A DNA stretch of 64,000 nt from Blastomyces gilchristii SLH14081 (Eukaryota; Ascomycota; Eurotiomycetes; Onygenales; Ajellomycetaceae), in assembly GCF_000003855.2 (NCBI RefSeq), contig NW_003101632.1:3280-67279 (forward strand). The letters are read 5' to 3'. Positions 11,501 to 23,915 of the stretch are shown in pieces. The notes beneath the pieces were generated by a model. The model saw only the letters and a list, made by a program, of their open reading frames with translations, made no database searches and was not told where the DNA came from. Position 1 is the stretch's first letter. Each line of letters begins with the position of its first letter. The position numbers were made by a program, and so were the translations under genes.

Positions 11501-13606
11501 TCAGTATTTCAATAATCAGTGAATATCAAAGCTGTATTTACACAGATAAAGAAGATATTCATTAATATCTCTCTACTGATAATATTTGATTCTGATCATA
11601 AGATAGTTATTGAAGCTGATTTCTCTGACTATATAATAGAAGAAGTGATATTATAATATAATGATAAAGATATTCTATAATCATGTGTCTTTATATCTAA
11701 GAAACTGAGTTCTGCTGAATGCAATTATAAGATCTATGATAAGAAACTTCTCACAATTGTACACTGTTTAGAAGAATGAGACTCTGAACTTCAAAGTATC
11801 TCTGAATTTAAGATAGTTATAGATTATAAGAATCTCAAATACTTTATAACTATCTGTAAACTTACTAAATAATAGATATAATGATCTGAGTTTCTAAGCT
11901 GCTTTCATTTTATAATATACTATCACTCTGACAGTCAGAACTTGATAATAGATATTCTCTTATAACAAGAGTAAGATATATTATCTAATATAATAGATAC
12001 TCACTGAATGAACTGAGAGCACTGACTCTTGAATCTAAAGATATTAGTTAATTAAGATGAAACAGCTCATAGCATTATATATACTTCTCTGATTAGAACT
12101 GATATTAATATCTTCACTTTTTCTACACTAAATGAACTGTGATATATAGCAGCTCAGACTGATGAACTTCTTCAGACTCTCACTAAAGCAGTATGTTAAA
12201 AAGCACTCTGATTTCTCTCAGAACTATATATAAGAACTGATATCTCAGAATACTTAATTAATGATAATAACACTCTATAATTTCATGAATAATGCTGAGT
12301 CTCTCACTCTGAACTCTTATACACTTGAATAATACAAAAGATGTATGATTCATATATAATCAGTTATTCAGACTGTGAATAACTGTATAGAATAGTCTTC
12401 TGAGAATTCTACTGATCTGAGATATTAAATAGTATCAGATACTTTATCTGAAACTGCAATCACTGTTCTTCTATTATCTTATAAAAGAACTATAGAAAAG
12501 ATCTACTAAAATCACTTAATATCTCTGATAGAATCTAATGAGATATAGTAATTAACTTCACTATTAATCTATTTAAAAGTAAGAGTTATAGAAACATTCT
12601 GATTATTGTTAACTGACTAAGTAAGAGTATAATATTGAAATCTTATAATAAGATGAATACTGAACAAGTCACTGAAGTCTTCTTACAGAGTTTATTCTAT
12701 CAGATAAATAAGTTACTGAGATTAATAGTATTAAATTAAGATTACTAATTTATAAGTGTTCTCTGAATAAGAATCTGTTAAGTTCTTAAGATTATACACT
12801 GTCTGTCAACTGTCTATCACTCTGAGACTGATAATGTGTCAGAACAGATAATTCAGACTGTAAAGAATTATCTTTATAAGTTCTGTAATCACTTATAAGA
12901 TGATTGATATAATCTTCTTCTACACACAGAGATCACTATTAATAGTCAAGATACTGTTTTAACAGATATAAGCCTGTTCTTTCTTATACACAGATATTAT
13001 ATGAAAGTGTTAAATCTTCTAGAGATCACACAGTTCATATTAAACCTCTGCAGTCTGATTCAGATTGCTGATAATATAGTAATAAAGCTCTGAGATATCT
13101 GTAACTGAGCAGAGATCTTCATAACAACTATGAAATAAGACTAAGAAGATTAAATTAATATCTGATGAGATTTCACAGAGCAGTATAAGATAGAAGATCT
13201 TATATAATTAAATCTTAAGAATATATAAATCATACATTCATCTCATACACTAGACTACTGTCATATCAGATATAAAGTGATAGAAGTTCTAGATAGTTAT
13301 AACTATTATCTTGACATATTATCAGAGATTTATAATATATTCTACACAAGCTTACTCTGCTGTATTATCACTGATTCATTCTCTTCTCAGCTGACTTCTG
13401 ACTGATAGCTGCCAGACATCATAGAAGAAGATAATAAGCTTGAGTGAGAGATTGAAGATATTCTCAATGAGAGATTCTGCAGCTGCAGCTGATAATATCT
13501 TGTGAAATGAGTCAGCTATGATTAACTGACCTGAACTTCAAGTTCTGTGTTATCTGAAACAGCAGTTCTTAACTGATGAAAACTGCTTCTGAAAAGAGAG
13601 AGCTAA
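8523..13606 (+). pseudogene. gag-pol relic of element A
   Basis: Reading through TGA as Trp gives the Ty3/gypsy order: gag with a zinc knuckle CINCNWSEHITFNC (about 9755-9800), an aspartic protease region (about 10040-10330), RT with YLDNILIF (about 11164-11190), RNase H, an integrase (about 12520-13000) and a terminal chromodomain with YLVKW (about 13496). No long open frame survives, so it cannot make protein. All features agree with a hypermutated chromovirus copy. Confidence 0.8.
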
Positions 13607-13876
13607 TGTGACAGGCTACACCTGATCAATTATATAGACTATTTCATTACACTTCATAGATTCTTTCATTCTCAATTATCAATCTGCAGTCACTATGAAC
13701 ACATGCATATTCTTCCGCCCTGAAGCTTCACTGCGTACGCCACCACACACATGTATAAATATTTACCTCAATTGCTGATTCTCGCACTTTCTCTTTCTTT
13801 CCTTCTTTAATGTTTTTATCTTTGTTACATAAGACCTATAATATTATACTGATCTATTCAGCGTAGGCCTCTTACA
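13607..13876 (+). repeat. 3' LTR of element A
   Basis: It runs from TGTGACAGG to CTCTTACA and pairs with 8253-8522. Differences between the two are almost all C/T or G/A. The first half is strongly mutated here. The last third (U5 side) is somewhat better kept here than in the 5' LTR. Confidence 0.92.
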
Positions 13877-15847
13877 ATATGTCTGCAATATCAAACACTG
13901 TTGTTTGACAGCTGCTGCAGCAGTTGCTGCAGCAGATGAGTCTGCTGATTATATACATGCAGATTCATCAGAGCAGCCAGCCCTCAATGACCTCAATACT
14001 CAAACCAGCTCAACTACTTCTGAATCAGCTGTTAATTCTTTAATCACTCACAGCTGTTAGTCTGTTCTCTGCAGCTTTCACTTCTACATTCATCACTGTC
14101 AATTACTTGATTTTGACTGAATGAATGTCTGCTACTCTGCCTGCAGAGCTAAGCATTGAATTGACAAATATGTACACAGATTATCAAAGACTCTCTCAGT
14201 GTTTTTCACATGCTGTGTAAGAGATGCTGTAAGACTGTCATCTGTCAGAGAACTCTCATCAGAGCTATATGAACTGTTTAATAATAATATAACTGATATA
14301 AAGTATTTCTGCAAGTATATTCAGAACTACAACTCTGCTCTGGCATTTACATCTCTTAAGTGCAAGTAGAATCCATGCCTGGGTCACCTGGCTACTGGCA
14401 GCCTGATGTTATTTCAAATACAGAGGAAACTCTATCATCTGCAAGAATCATTAGAGTCTGAGTCAGGTGATGATGTCTGTTTTGTACAAACATAAATTCA
14501 TGATCTGCAGTTTGATGCAGATATTATAAATGATGCAGACTCTGCTATATATTTTAGCATATTTAATCATATTTATATTGCATTGCTTGCTGTTCATTCA
14601 TTTACTTTTTCATGTTCTTCTATTATGTTATTGACTGCTAATATTTCTAAGATTAATTCTTTTATTCAGCTTTACTGATCTGTATGAGAGATACTACAGA
14701 ACAGCCCTGCTGTGTGTGTCAGTTTGAACCCTGTTGTATAGCTGAAGACAGGCAATGATTACTGCTGTGAGAATCTGTCTACTGTCTCAGAGATTGCAGT
14801 TGTTATACAGAACACTTCTAGCAGTACTCATTATTCTCATGTCATTCTTCTGACACTACAATAATCTGATGCTGGCTTGAGTCTTATACATATTGACTCT
14901 CACAGTTCATTATATCTTTCACTGCATTACATTCTACTTTTTCCTTTAGAAGATCATGACTGGCATATTGATATGAATATACTTATGCATCTCTCACCTG
15001 CCTGTAATAGCTTTGATGATGATGATGTTGATAATGCTGTTGAGAATGAAGATAAGTATGACAGCTGTAGCCTGACTCTGCATATGTAGCATGTATATAA
15101 TCTTTTTCAATGAGATGGTATTGATGCTTCTCTTTTCCAGGCTGAACATCTATTTCAGCAGTATTTGATTGATGTCTATACAAACATTGATGAACAGCAG
15201 CTGAATTGAGTCTGCACTCATCAATCAGAAATTCATGCAGATTAATATAGTGATCTGTGTGATACTATACAGGCAGGTGATACAGATCATGAGCAGCTTG
15301 ACTATTATGTAATATTATCTGCTTCTTATACAGACAGTGAATATTTTATACATAAACTGTTTCAGAATTCTATGACAATTGTCTTCAACTACAGATATTC
15401 AATTCTTTTCATTACATTCACAGCTAACTCTGAGTGAAAGAAGATTATCTGTGAGTTGCTCTCTGATCAGACTGCAGTGAACTGCTCAGATTTGATTATA
15501 TGTATTTTTACAATGAAGGTTTTTCATTTTCTTGATATTCTCAAATCTGAGCAGCTGTTTAGACTAATGTTAACCAGAGTATGAACAATTGAATATTAAA
15601 AACATGAACTGTCTCATATACATCTGTTGATCTGACTAGAGGACTCTGAGCGGTTTTTGCAGTCTGAGACAATTGATGAGATTATATCTGCAGAGCTGTC
15701 AAGCACTGCTGAGAATACAGATAGATTGAATGAATTGATCTATAAATTCATGATTCATAGTTCATGTAATGCTGGCGGGGTGAGCCTCTGTCACAAGAAT
15801 GACAGATGTATAAAATGTTTCTTCAAAGCTTTTCAGAGTGCTATGAC

Positions 15848-16743
15848 TAGACTGACCGTGTGACCGTGTCTGAGACCAGGACCAGATTTTTTGATAGTCT
15901 CATTACCAATTCGACTGATCTCATTACACAGTTTTAACATTAGATAGTAGTTTCATACTGTTTCAGTGAGACTTACTGTCTACTCTTGTCACATTTTTCA
16001 AATGAAACCATGATTTCCACTTCTCAATTTAAATTATTTTTATTGCTTTAAATGACTTTAAATCTCATTTGAGTATTATCAAAAAGTGTTACTTTTTAAA
16101 AAATTAAAAATAGTCTAAAAAAAACCTTAAAATGTCTAAAAATAGTAACTTTATGCTAAGAATGAGACTATTATTATTACTATTATTCTTCCATTATACT
16201 CATATGCAAGCGGAGCTTATGATGAGTCCTTGCGTGATGTTAAATACAGGTCAAGTGTTGGTTATACAGGGAGGGAAATACAGGTGTTGAGACCACGCTA
16301 AAGATAACAAGGACATAGGAAAATACAAAGGGAGTGACAATTAGATACATGCAATAATAACTTCCCCAGCCCAGGAACATAGAGCAATTCATTGAAGCGA
16401 TTTGTACACCTCTGTATTTATTAGGAACCTGAGGTGCTTGAGTTCCGGATTTAATGTATCCCCTGCGGGTTTCGAACCCACGCGCCTTGGTTTCCCACGC
16501 CAAGGTGCTACCGGGTGGCCGCATTAACCATTCGGCCACCGGGGCCCAAGAATGGGACTAAATGGGATCAAATGGGACCACTTTCTCATTTTTTTCAAGT
16601 CATGGTTCCATTTTAAGATCTGATATATAGTCACTTTACATGTTTTTTTGATAGCCAGTCCCAGCGGGATTCACGCTAAGAAATGTATGGGACCAGACCA
16701 AATGGGATCAAATGTGAAATTCATGGTCCCGGCGGCCAGTCTA
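15848..16743 (-). mobile_element. MITE-3, hAT-like, interrupted by SINE-1
   Basis: This is a reverse-oriented copy of the 505-bp MITE. A perfect 8-bp duplication GCTATGAC flanks it (15840-15847 and 16744-16751). It interrupts the Helitron Rep gene between the HUH and tyrosine motifs. The reading resumes directly after the second TSD copy. The right end keeps its GC-rich GGCGGCC terminus. Confidence 0.88.
16171..16547 (-). mobile_element. SINE-1, tRNA-derived, 377 bp
   Basis: On the minus strand it begins with a tRNA-like head: A box TGGCCGAATGG and B box GGTTCGAAACC about 50 bp apart, as in RNA polymerase III promoters. It ends in a degenerate AAT tail (16171-16190). The 13-bp flanks AAGAATGAGACTA (16158) and AAGAATGGGACTA (16548) are a TSD with one mismatch. 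The other MITE copies show the empty site with a single AAGAATGAGACTA. It is almost unmutated. The tRNA-like head is not a working tRNA gene. Confidence 0.9.
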
Positions 16744-19479
16744 GCTATGACTGTTGAAGAGAATGACTATTCTCTGTACAGACAGCAGTATGATTCATCT
16801 ATCTTCTTCAAATATACTATTAACAACAGTGAGATTGTAATTGACAACTGATAAATTATTTCATACAATCTCTATCTCATTCACACATATAAAGCTTATA
16901 TAAATGTTGAGATCTGTGCCTCTGTTGAAGCTATTAAATATATCAATAAATACATCTACAAGGGCCTGAACTGCACTACTCTTCATATTGTTGACTTCAA
17001 TGATGAGATTGATATTTAACTGCACAGATGTTATATCAGCTCAACTGAGACTGTATAATATATATTTATGTTCTGTATATATCAGAAGTTTTCATCTGTT
17101 GAGATGTTGTCTATTCATCTATCAGACTGTCAGATGATTTACTTCTCTGAATCTGAATATAAAGATTATAAACATATAACTGATCATTTGATAAATAATA
17201 TATCTAAGTTCATAGTATTCTTTATCTATAACTGTTCACATCTGAATGCTCAGTATCTCTATCAAGAATTTCTTCATCATTTTATTTGAAATAAATGTAA
17301 CTGAAGGTGAAAGAACTGTGTGAAGAGAAGGTCAGTTGATCACCTGTCTCATCTCAGTTTATATAATGATGAGATGTTCTTTTTACAGCTGCTTCTTATT
17401 AACATATATGATTCTCTGAGCTTTGAGACTCTGTAAACAGTGTATGATGTTTGCTACTCTACATTTCATGCAGTATGTCAGACACTTGATCTTCTGTATG
17501 ATAATAATAAGTGAATCATTACATTTGAATCTGCTGTTGTATTTACAACTGCTCACTGCATGCAGTCAGTATTCATCACTGTATTAATTCATAGAAATGT
17601 TACAGATTCATCTGCTCTCTGAGCATGTTTTCATCATGCTCTCTGAGCATGTTTTCATCATACTCTCTATAATAATCTTTCACATCAACTGTGTCAGATG
17701 AATTCAGATTGTATTAACAATACTTCTTCAGAAGATTTATATTATGACTATAATCGATTTCTTATTCAGCAGCTTCTGCATGAGTTTGATAAGACTCTTA
17801 CAGACTTCAATCTGCCTGCATGTAGCTCTGTATAAAATAATCTTATTAAAAACTGACTACTTTTTGAGAAGCAGAACTATAATCTTATAGAGGAAATCAT
17901 CACTGCAGATACTCTGTAGATGCAGTTGAATGACAATCAATGTCATACATATAATTCAATTCTGGCTGCAATAGAATTACAGCTATCTCACTATTTTATA
18001 CAGGATTCAGATTATACTGATGAAACATTTCTTTACAGAGCTCTCTATAGCTGTCTATATATAGGTGAAAAAACAGTTCTTTGTGTGACTTTCTCTGATA
18101 TTGCAGCTGTTCTTTTATCACATGACAGAACATCTCACTCACATTTTATCATTCTGATTAAATTGAATGCAGATTCTGTGTCAAAGATGACTATTCATAG
18201 TGAACTGAGCTGTCTACTGCAGGCTGTGAATTTGATTATTTAAGATAAAGCCCTCATGCAGCACTGCTATTATATGAAGATTATTAACTGTCTTCTTCAA
18301 GATTTATATTTATCAGATGAGCTTTTTGATGATATCTCTGTTATATTTGATAATGATTTTGCACAGACTCTGTCTGTTGTATTATATAGTAGCTGTGCTG
18401 CAGTTATTACAGCTTATCTGCAGTGTTTATATATATGACAGTGATTAACTGTACTGTGCTTAATAAGGAATATGAGACTCACTGTGAATAATGATAATGT
18501 AATATTTATAAATTGACTTAGTTAAATGTTATATAATCTGGACTACATTGACTGTATTGATCTTTTATTATATATTTATCAGACTGCTAATATCAGTGTG
18601 CTGTGTAAGAGAATATTTTCTATAGCTGAATTTAGAACTGCAGCAGTCTGCTCTGATTACTTTGAAAGCTATGTTATTCTCACTGTATTAAATCAGAATG
18701 TATTCTGCATTAATGAACAGATTATAATAGTCATGTCAGAGAACATTTATACATTCTATGCTGCAGATATGACTTATACAGATGATCTGACTCTGAGCTG
18801 TAAGAAGTTCTTCTGTGAATATCTGACTATCATTAACTATTCAGCCCTGTCATTATCTATATTAAGATTGAAAGTGAGCACTTCTGTCATACTTCTATAT
18901 AATCTTCAGTCATCTGAAGGGCTCTGCAATGACATAAGAATGATTATACAGTGAATGACAATCTGTTTACTTAAGATGAAGATTATATCTGACATGTATA
19001 AGAGTTCAGTTCATATACTGTCACAGATCAATCTACATGCTTGACCTGTTGAGATTTCATTTAATATAACTCACTATCAGTTTCTAATCTGTTCATACTT
19101 TGTAATAATAATTAACAAGTCTCAGGGACAGTCTCTTTCTACTGTTGATATTGATCTCAGAAACTCTGTATTCTCATATAATCAGCTGTATATTGCACTT
19201 TCTTGAACTATAGATATCAGTCAGTTAACTGTTCTGCTGAATGAGAATGATGAGAGATATATATTAAATGAGATATATTCAGAGATTCTACAGTTTCTTA
19301 ATTAATTCTTCTACTACTACTGTTTTTTCTTCATTGTCTACAGAATATCATTTTCAGATGTTAAAATAGAGATCTTTAAACATGTAAAAAACTGTCATTT
19401 CAAATTAATACTAACTATTAAAAAAAAGAAAAAAGTAATAATATCTCATCAGACTTATACAGTCTGTTCACATCACTCT

Positions 19480-20490
19480 CTATTTTTTGAATTTTTTAAT
19501 CAGAGCTGTAATATCTGTGAAGACACTCTGTTAACTGAGCTAGACTATCTGTAACAGGCTCACAGCCTCACTCTGCTCTTTATATAAATACTTCATCTCT
19601 TTCTCTATCTTACAGAGCTGGTGCATCTTCACTCACAGCTGTAATAACTTTAACTCTATAGTCTCACTATCACTCATCTCATCATTCTTCTCTTCATTCT
19701 TCAGAGTCACAAATATTGTCTGTTTCTTTTTGATCAGACTGAATGACTCAGCTGTCTGACTCAGCTTTACACTGATAGTTCACTTCTTTCTCTTTCTCTT
19801 TCTCTTCTCATTCTTCTCTGCAGCAGTTGTATTGATGAGGACAGCAGTCTGCTGATTCTCTGTTATTTGTATATCAGTATATATGTTTTGTATATATATT
19901 TTGCTAATGAATTTACATGCTGTAGAGATAATTCATTACTTATCAGACTGCAAGCTGCAGCATTTACTCAGTGAATTATAGTAATAATTTATACAGACTC
20001 TCTTCAACATGCTGAAGATTATAACATACTTAATAAACAGATCATGATTCTTCTCATATAAGCTGTATAACAGAGTGACTTTGATGTCACAGCTGTGAGC
20101 AAGTGCTGATTCTACATTTATTGCTCTTTTTAGCTGAGACTCAAAATTCTTCTCATGCAGCACTATATTTCTCTTGAGCTTTATCTCTCACAGCTGTGCA
20201 ATGATCTCACTGCTGTTCTTAGTGATCTGTTCTACCAGCAGCTGTAGTCTACATTCAGGCATTCACATGTTGGCAGGCTGCTGGCGTAGCTGCTGAGAGG
20301 TGGGCGCAGGCGGGTTGACAGGCTGCTGAGGCTGCTGAGAGTGAGGCAGGGACAGGTTGACAGACAGCACAGGCTGCTGAGTCTTTAGAGCTTGCTGAGC
20401 TTGCTCTGCACTATTATTAGCTGTAATTCCATCATTTCTGAGCTGTTTTTTTTTTGATTTTTTAATAGTTTTCTACTTACATTCAGCCAT
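19480..20490 (-). pseudogene. Antisense accessory gene of Helitron 2, 336 codons, function unknown
   Basis: A single frame runs from an ATG at 20490 to a TAG at 19480 without any frameshift. It is interrupted only by nine stops (TGA five times, TAG twice, TAA twice), each explicable as a mutated Trp or Gln codon. The predicted protein starts MAEC, then has a Lys-rich stretch, a Gln/Pro-rich segment (roughly residues 35-80), and a helical region containing KRAINVESALAHS and KRVCINYYYNSLSKCC. Later come a KRKRKRKK cluster and an acidic, Glu-rich helical tail. GTAAGT after the fourth codon could instead be an intron donor. It converges with the Rep-helicase gene (176 bp apart) and lies just before the Helitron 3' end. 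I do not recognise the family. Its GC content is higher than its surroundings. Confidence 0.6.
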
Positions 20491-20640
20491 TTTATCTGCT
20501 TCAATGTTTTGAGGATTAATAGGTGTAAATTATGACATTTTAAATGCTTGCTATTTAATTGAATTTACTATATTCTCTACATGAGCTGTCTGACATTTAA
20601 TTACATCTCACTTAGAGCTTCTATATTTACTCTACAACAC

Positions 20641-20830
20641 TACTACAGTGTTATTCATCTTTTTCATCTATGTGATTGTCCTCTATTAATATATTAACAG
20701 CTGTGAATTACATGGAATTCATCTATACAAGTCATGTGCAGTTGTTCATATCTCATTACATTTGCCTGAGAGATTAAACAGCGCGTTTTTCAAGCTGAAT
20801 AAGCGAGCGCAAGCGAGCGATTGAGGCTTG
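20641..20830 (+). repeat. Helitron 2 3'-terminal region
   Basis: This segment is shared with 5579-5770 in reverse. It contains the direct repeat AAGCGAGCGC-AAGCGAGCG at about 20801-20819, enclosed by CAAGC (20791) and GCTTG (20826), which can pair as a short stem. It ends GGCTTG. The next base, T, belongs to the LINE target. Confidence 0.7.
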
Positions 20831-23800
20831 TGAATAATTGAGAGAATAGTATTAATTGTAGAGTATTATTTTCTATCTCTGATTTATTTACTGAATAGAA
20901 GAGAATTATTAATAGAGCTTATAAAAGATAGTTAAGTAGTTATTATCTTTTCTAAAACCTTTTCTAGATAGTTCAATAGAGATATTACTCTATATAACTT
21001 AGAAATTAAAGTTATTCTATTAAATTTTATAAGAATTACTTCAGTGACTTCTCTTCAGCATTCAGAATAATATTCATTTTTTCAGAGATTGAAACAGAGC
21101 TCAAAATATTCATTCTTTAAGTAGAAGTATATATTTTGAATAATCAAGTGATTGATTGAATCAGGCTCTGCAGCAGTTTGAACTGAACTTGAGAAAATAG
21201 CTAACTCTAATTCATTCTGCATAAGCTCAGACTATTCTCAGTCATTTTCATTAATATAGTTATAAAGTGATATATTCTCTTTCTCTAAATCTGAATCTGA
21301 TAAGTTTTAAAAGAGAATTCTTATAAAAGCTTGACATTTTTTATCAAAAGAATTTACTGTATATATTTTATTCTGAAACTCATATTCTAAGATTGAAAGT
21401 TTTACTACACTTCTTATTTTAGTATAGTTAAAAGCTTTAAAAACTTTCTTTTTTTATACTTCTTCAAGAAATTTGTTTCAGTAGTCTGTTTTAGCTCTTT
21501 TAATATCTGAAAAATATTCATTTCTGATAGCTTTGAACTCTTTATTAGATATTATATTATTCTTTCAATCTCTTCTAGCAGTAGCTAATTATTTTCTTTT
21601 AAATATGATATTCTTATTTTATCAAGATTTGAAATACTTAGAAGACTTTCTCTTTGAAATATTATCTCTAACACTTGTTAGAATAATAGATGTAATAAGC
21701 TTTACTCTATTCTCAAGCATTTCATTTGAGATATCTTGACTGAGATTTTAATATAGCTTACTCTGTTTTTCAGATTTTAACAGTTTTATACTTTCTTCAA
21801 CTGCTTTTCAATCAGCTTTTTCAAAGTTAAACTGATTAGAGAGAAGAGAATTTTCACTTATTTATTCTTCACTTAGTTTAATATTAAATTGAATAATCTT
21901 ATAATCTGATTCTGATATCTTATTTAAATTAATAAATCAGTTTACAAGTCATTTTTTAATTAAATTTTATAATATAAAAATTAGATTTATAATAGATTTC
22001 TGTTTCATATTCTTTTTAAAGAATGTTTATGAATCAGACTTACTAACTAAATCTATTGAATACTCAAAAATTCATTTAATCAGATTATATACTCTTACTA
22101 CTCTTTTATATTCTGAATTTCATCAGAGATGATATGTATTGAAATCTTCTATAATTATAGAGTTTCTTAATGAAGTTATGTTCAGAAATTCTCTATTAAT
22201 TATTCAGATATTGTTATTTTTCTTTAATGACTTCTTATTATAGATATTTATAAGCTGTATAGTATCAAACTCATTCTCTTTATGTATAATATTATTCATC
22301 AGAATATCAGAGTCAGATATAATATTAAATTTTAGATTAAATTAATATGTTGATCTCTTTCTTTTATAGATCACTACTCTTAACTTTATCTCAGACTTTT
22401 GAGATAGAAAGCAGTAGTAGCTTGAATGAGAAATAATATATTTTTACTCAGTATTAAAATTCAGTTTCTGAAGTAGAATAAAATTAACTTTTTATTTAAA
22501 TACAATTTGAAGATAAGAATAAATGTAATTCAAGTTTCTATTCACATTATTTTGAATAAATATGATTTTTAATGAGTTTTTAAACTTTTTTTATTGTTTT
22601 TATTGTATATTTATACTAAAAGAGAGTAGAGATAGAGGAGAATCTAATCACTATTATCAGATAGTAGATTATAACTATTTTAAAAAGTAGGAATCTCAAC
22701 TGTTTATATTATATCTAGTTTATTATCAGAGTTATTGCTCAATTCTCTAATCTTAACAGAAGTTTGAGAATTCAAATTCTGTTTATATTTAGCTGAAGAA
22801 TTAAAGTTTAAAGATTTCAATAGTTAAGAGTTTCTTCTTTTTAAGCTTATAGTTATAGATTTACTGACTTGACTTTTCTCTTCAGTTTTAAATTTACTAT
22901 AAGCTTCATCTTTTCTTCAGTTCTTTTGAGTTCTTGAAGTAAATATATATTCTTTTATAATAGATACATGTTTTTCTTTACAATTAGAGTATTTAAATAG
23001 AATATATTGATATATTTCATCTCTTTTTAAGCATATTTCATCTTTATACTCACTAGCTTTGGAATCTCTAGTACAGAATGCATATTTTGAGTCTTTAAAA
23101 TAAGAGATTATAAAGTATTCATATCTTTGACAGTTTGAATACTGTGTTTAAGCTTTGAGATTCATTCTTGAGTCTTTGTATTCATAAACTCTCATTTTCA
23201 AATCTGCTACTCTTACTTCAGAGATCTTTGATTATTTAAGTGTTTTTATATATACTAGAATAGAGACATTTCTTCTACTTTGTCTGAACTTAATTAAATT
23301 TAGTTATACAGACTCTTTTCTCAGTTAAATAGAGTTATATTCTTCTAATTTATTTTTAAGAAGTAGTATTTCTTCTTCACAGTTAAAAATTTCAACTGAA
23401 ATATTATAAAGAATGAATTTATCTCACTTTTCATCTCTCTTAGATAGAATTATTATATTTAACAAAGATTCTACTGCTGATTTTTAGAGATTCTTATTCT
23501 GAATAAGGAATTCTGTATAAAATTCAGATATTATAGTCAGAATAATGAAGTTTTCAAAGAAGAATGACTTAATTGAAGCTATAACTGATTTTTGAACTTT
23601 AATATCAGTCATTAACTGAGAAAAGAACTGCTAATTAATTTTATTTCTAATTCTGAAAATAAGATTTGAGTTTAGCTTGTTTCTCTGTAAGATATTCTAA
23701 TTTGAGACTTTAAGAATAAGTCTTCTATTTCTGAAGATTTGAAAGTTTTTCACTTTTTATATTTTTTTTTCTCACTTTTCTATGAATAGAAGCATGAGCA

Positions 23801-23915
23801 GTATTCTTCTGAGTTTTCTCAGAATTTTGAGTAGATTTTGAGACAGTAGATTTAGAGAAAGTAGATTTAACTACTTGAGTACATGTTTTCTTCTGATTTA
23901 AAGAAGAAAAAGAAG
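20831..23915 (-). mobile_element. LINE alpha, 5' part (RT, endonuclease, ORF1)
   Basis: This continues LINE alpha from 7194. Reading upward on the minus strand gives the N-terminal half of RT, the APE-type endonuclease and most of ORF1 with its zinc knuckles (about 22950-23150). It aligns with LINE gamma and LINE B. It ends at 23915 inside ORF1, where LINE beta is inserted. It is heavily mutated throughout. Confidence 0.82.

Larger units (their letters stand above)
8253..13876 (+). mobile_element. LTR retrotransposon A, Ty3/gypsy chromovirus, 5.6 kb
   Basis: Two 270-bp LTRs enclose gag-pol relics. A perfect 5-bp TSD ATATG flanks it (8248-8252 and 13877-13881). It is inserted in the N-terminal part of the Helitron 2 Rep-helicase gene. 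A C-terminal chromodomain-like segment (about 13440-13545) marks a chromovirus. Elements C and D belong to a related family. The body lacks CC, GG and CG almost entirely, while parts of the LTRs keep them. Confidence 0.9.
8067..19304 (+). pseudogene. Helitron 2 Rep-helicase relic, split by LTR element A and MITE-3
   Basis: Once the insertions are skipped (8248-13876, 15840-16743), a Helitron replication initiator and Pif1-like helicase can be read. The N-terminal part (8067-8247, then from 13882) is Cys-rich. The Helitron_like_N/Rep region spans about 14875-15846. The HUH motif is intact as SHIHLLIWLE near 15610, with Trp codons mutated to TGA. After MITE-3 the KYxxKYxxKG tyrosine motif lies near 16927-16962. 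Helicase motifs follow from 17920: the Walker A segment is eroded to DETFLYRAL, while INKSQGQSL (about 19109) and QLYIALS (about 19190) survive. Its role would be rolling-circle transposition. Dozens of in-frame stops make it dead. Confidence 0.85.
7195..20830 (+). mobile_element. Helitron 2, autonomous-type, with three nested insertions
   Basis: The element lies exactly between LINE alpha bases ...ATATCA (7194) and TGAATAATT (20831). Removing it restores the LINE frame context, and the target is A/T with no duplication, as known for Helitrons. It starts TCTCTCTATATATTAT (typical 5' TC) and ends GAGGCTTG. The canonical CTRR end is not met. It encodes a Rep-helicase on the plus strand and a second protein on the minus strand. 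Removing MITE-1, LTR element A and MITE-3 with SINE-1 leaves about 6.6 kb, a normal autonomous size. It is hypermutated, though the last 500 bp keep GC-rich patches. Confidence 0.85.

Noticed and set aside
16240..16539. A 99-residue protein in SINE-1 (and 60 residues at 45156-45338 in SINE-2)
   Set aside because: The frame runs through the tRNA-like head and is not kept between the two SINE copies.
16455..16547. A functional tRNA gene
   Set aside because: The A and B boxes are clear, but no acceptor stem closes. The same head recurs at 44924 with a shared non-tRNA body, an AAT tail and a TSD, so it is a SINE.
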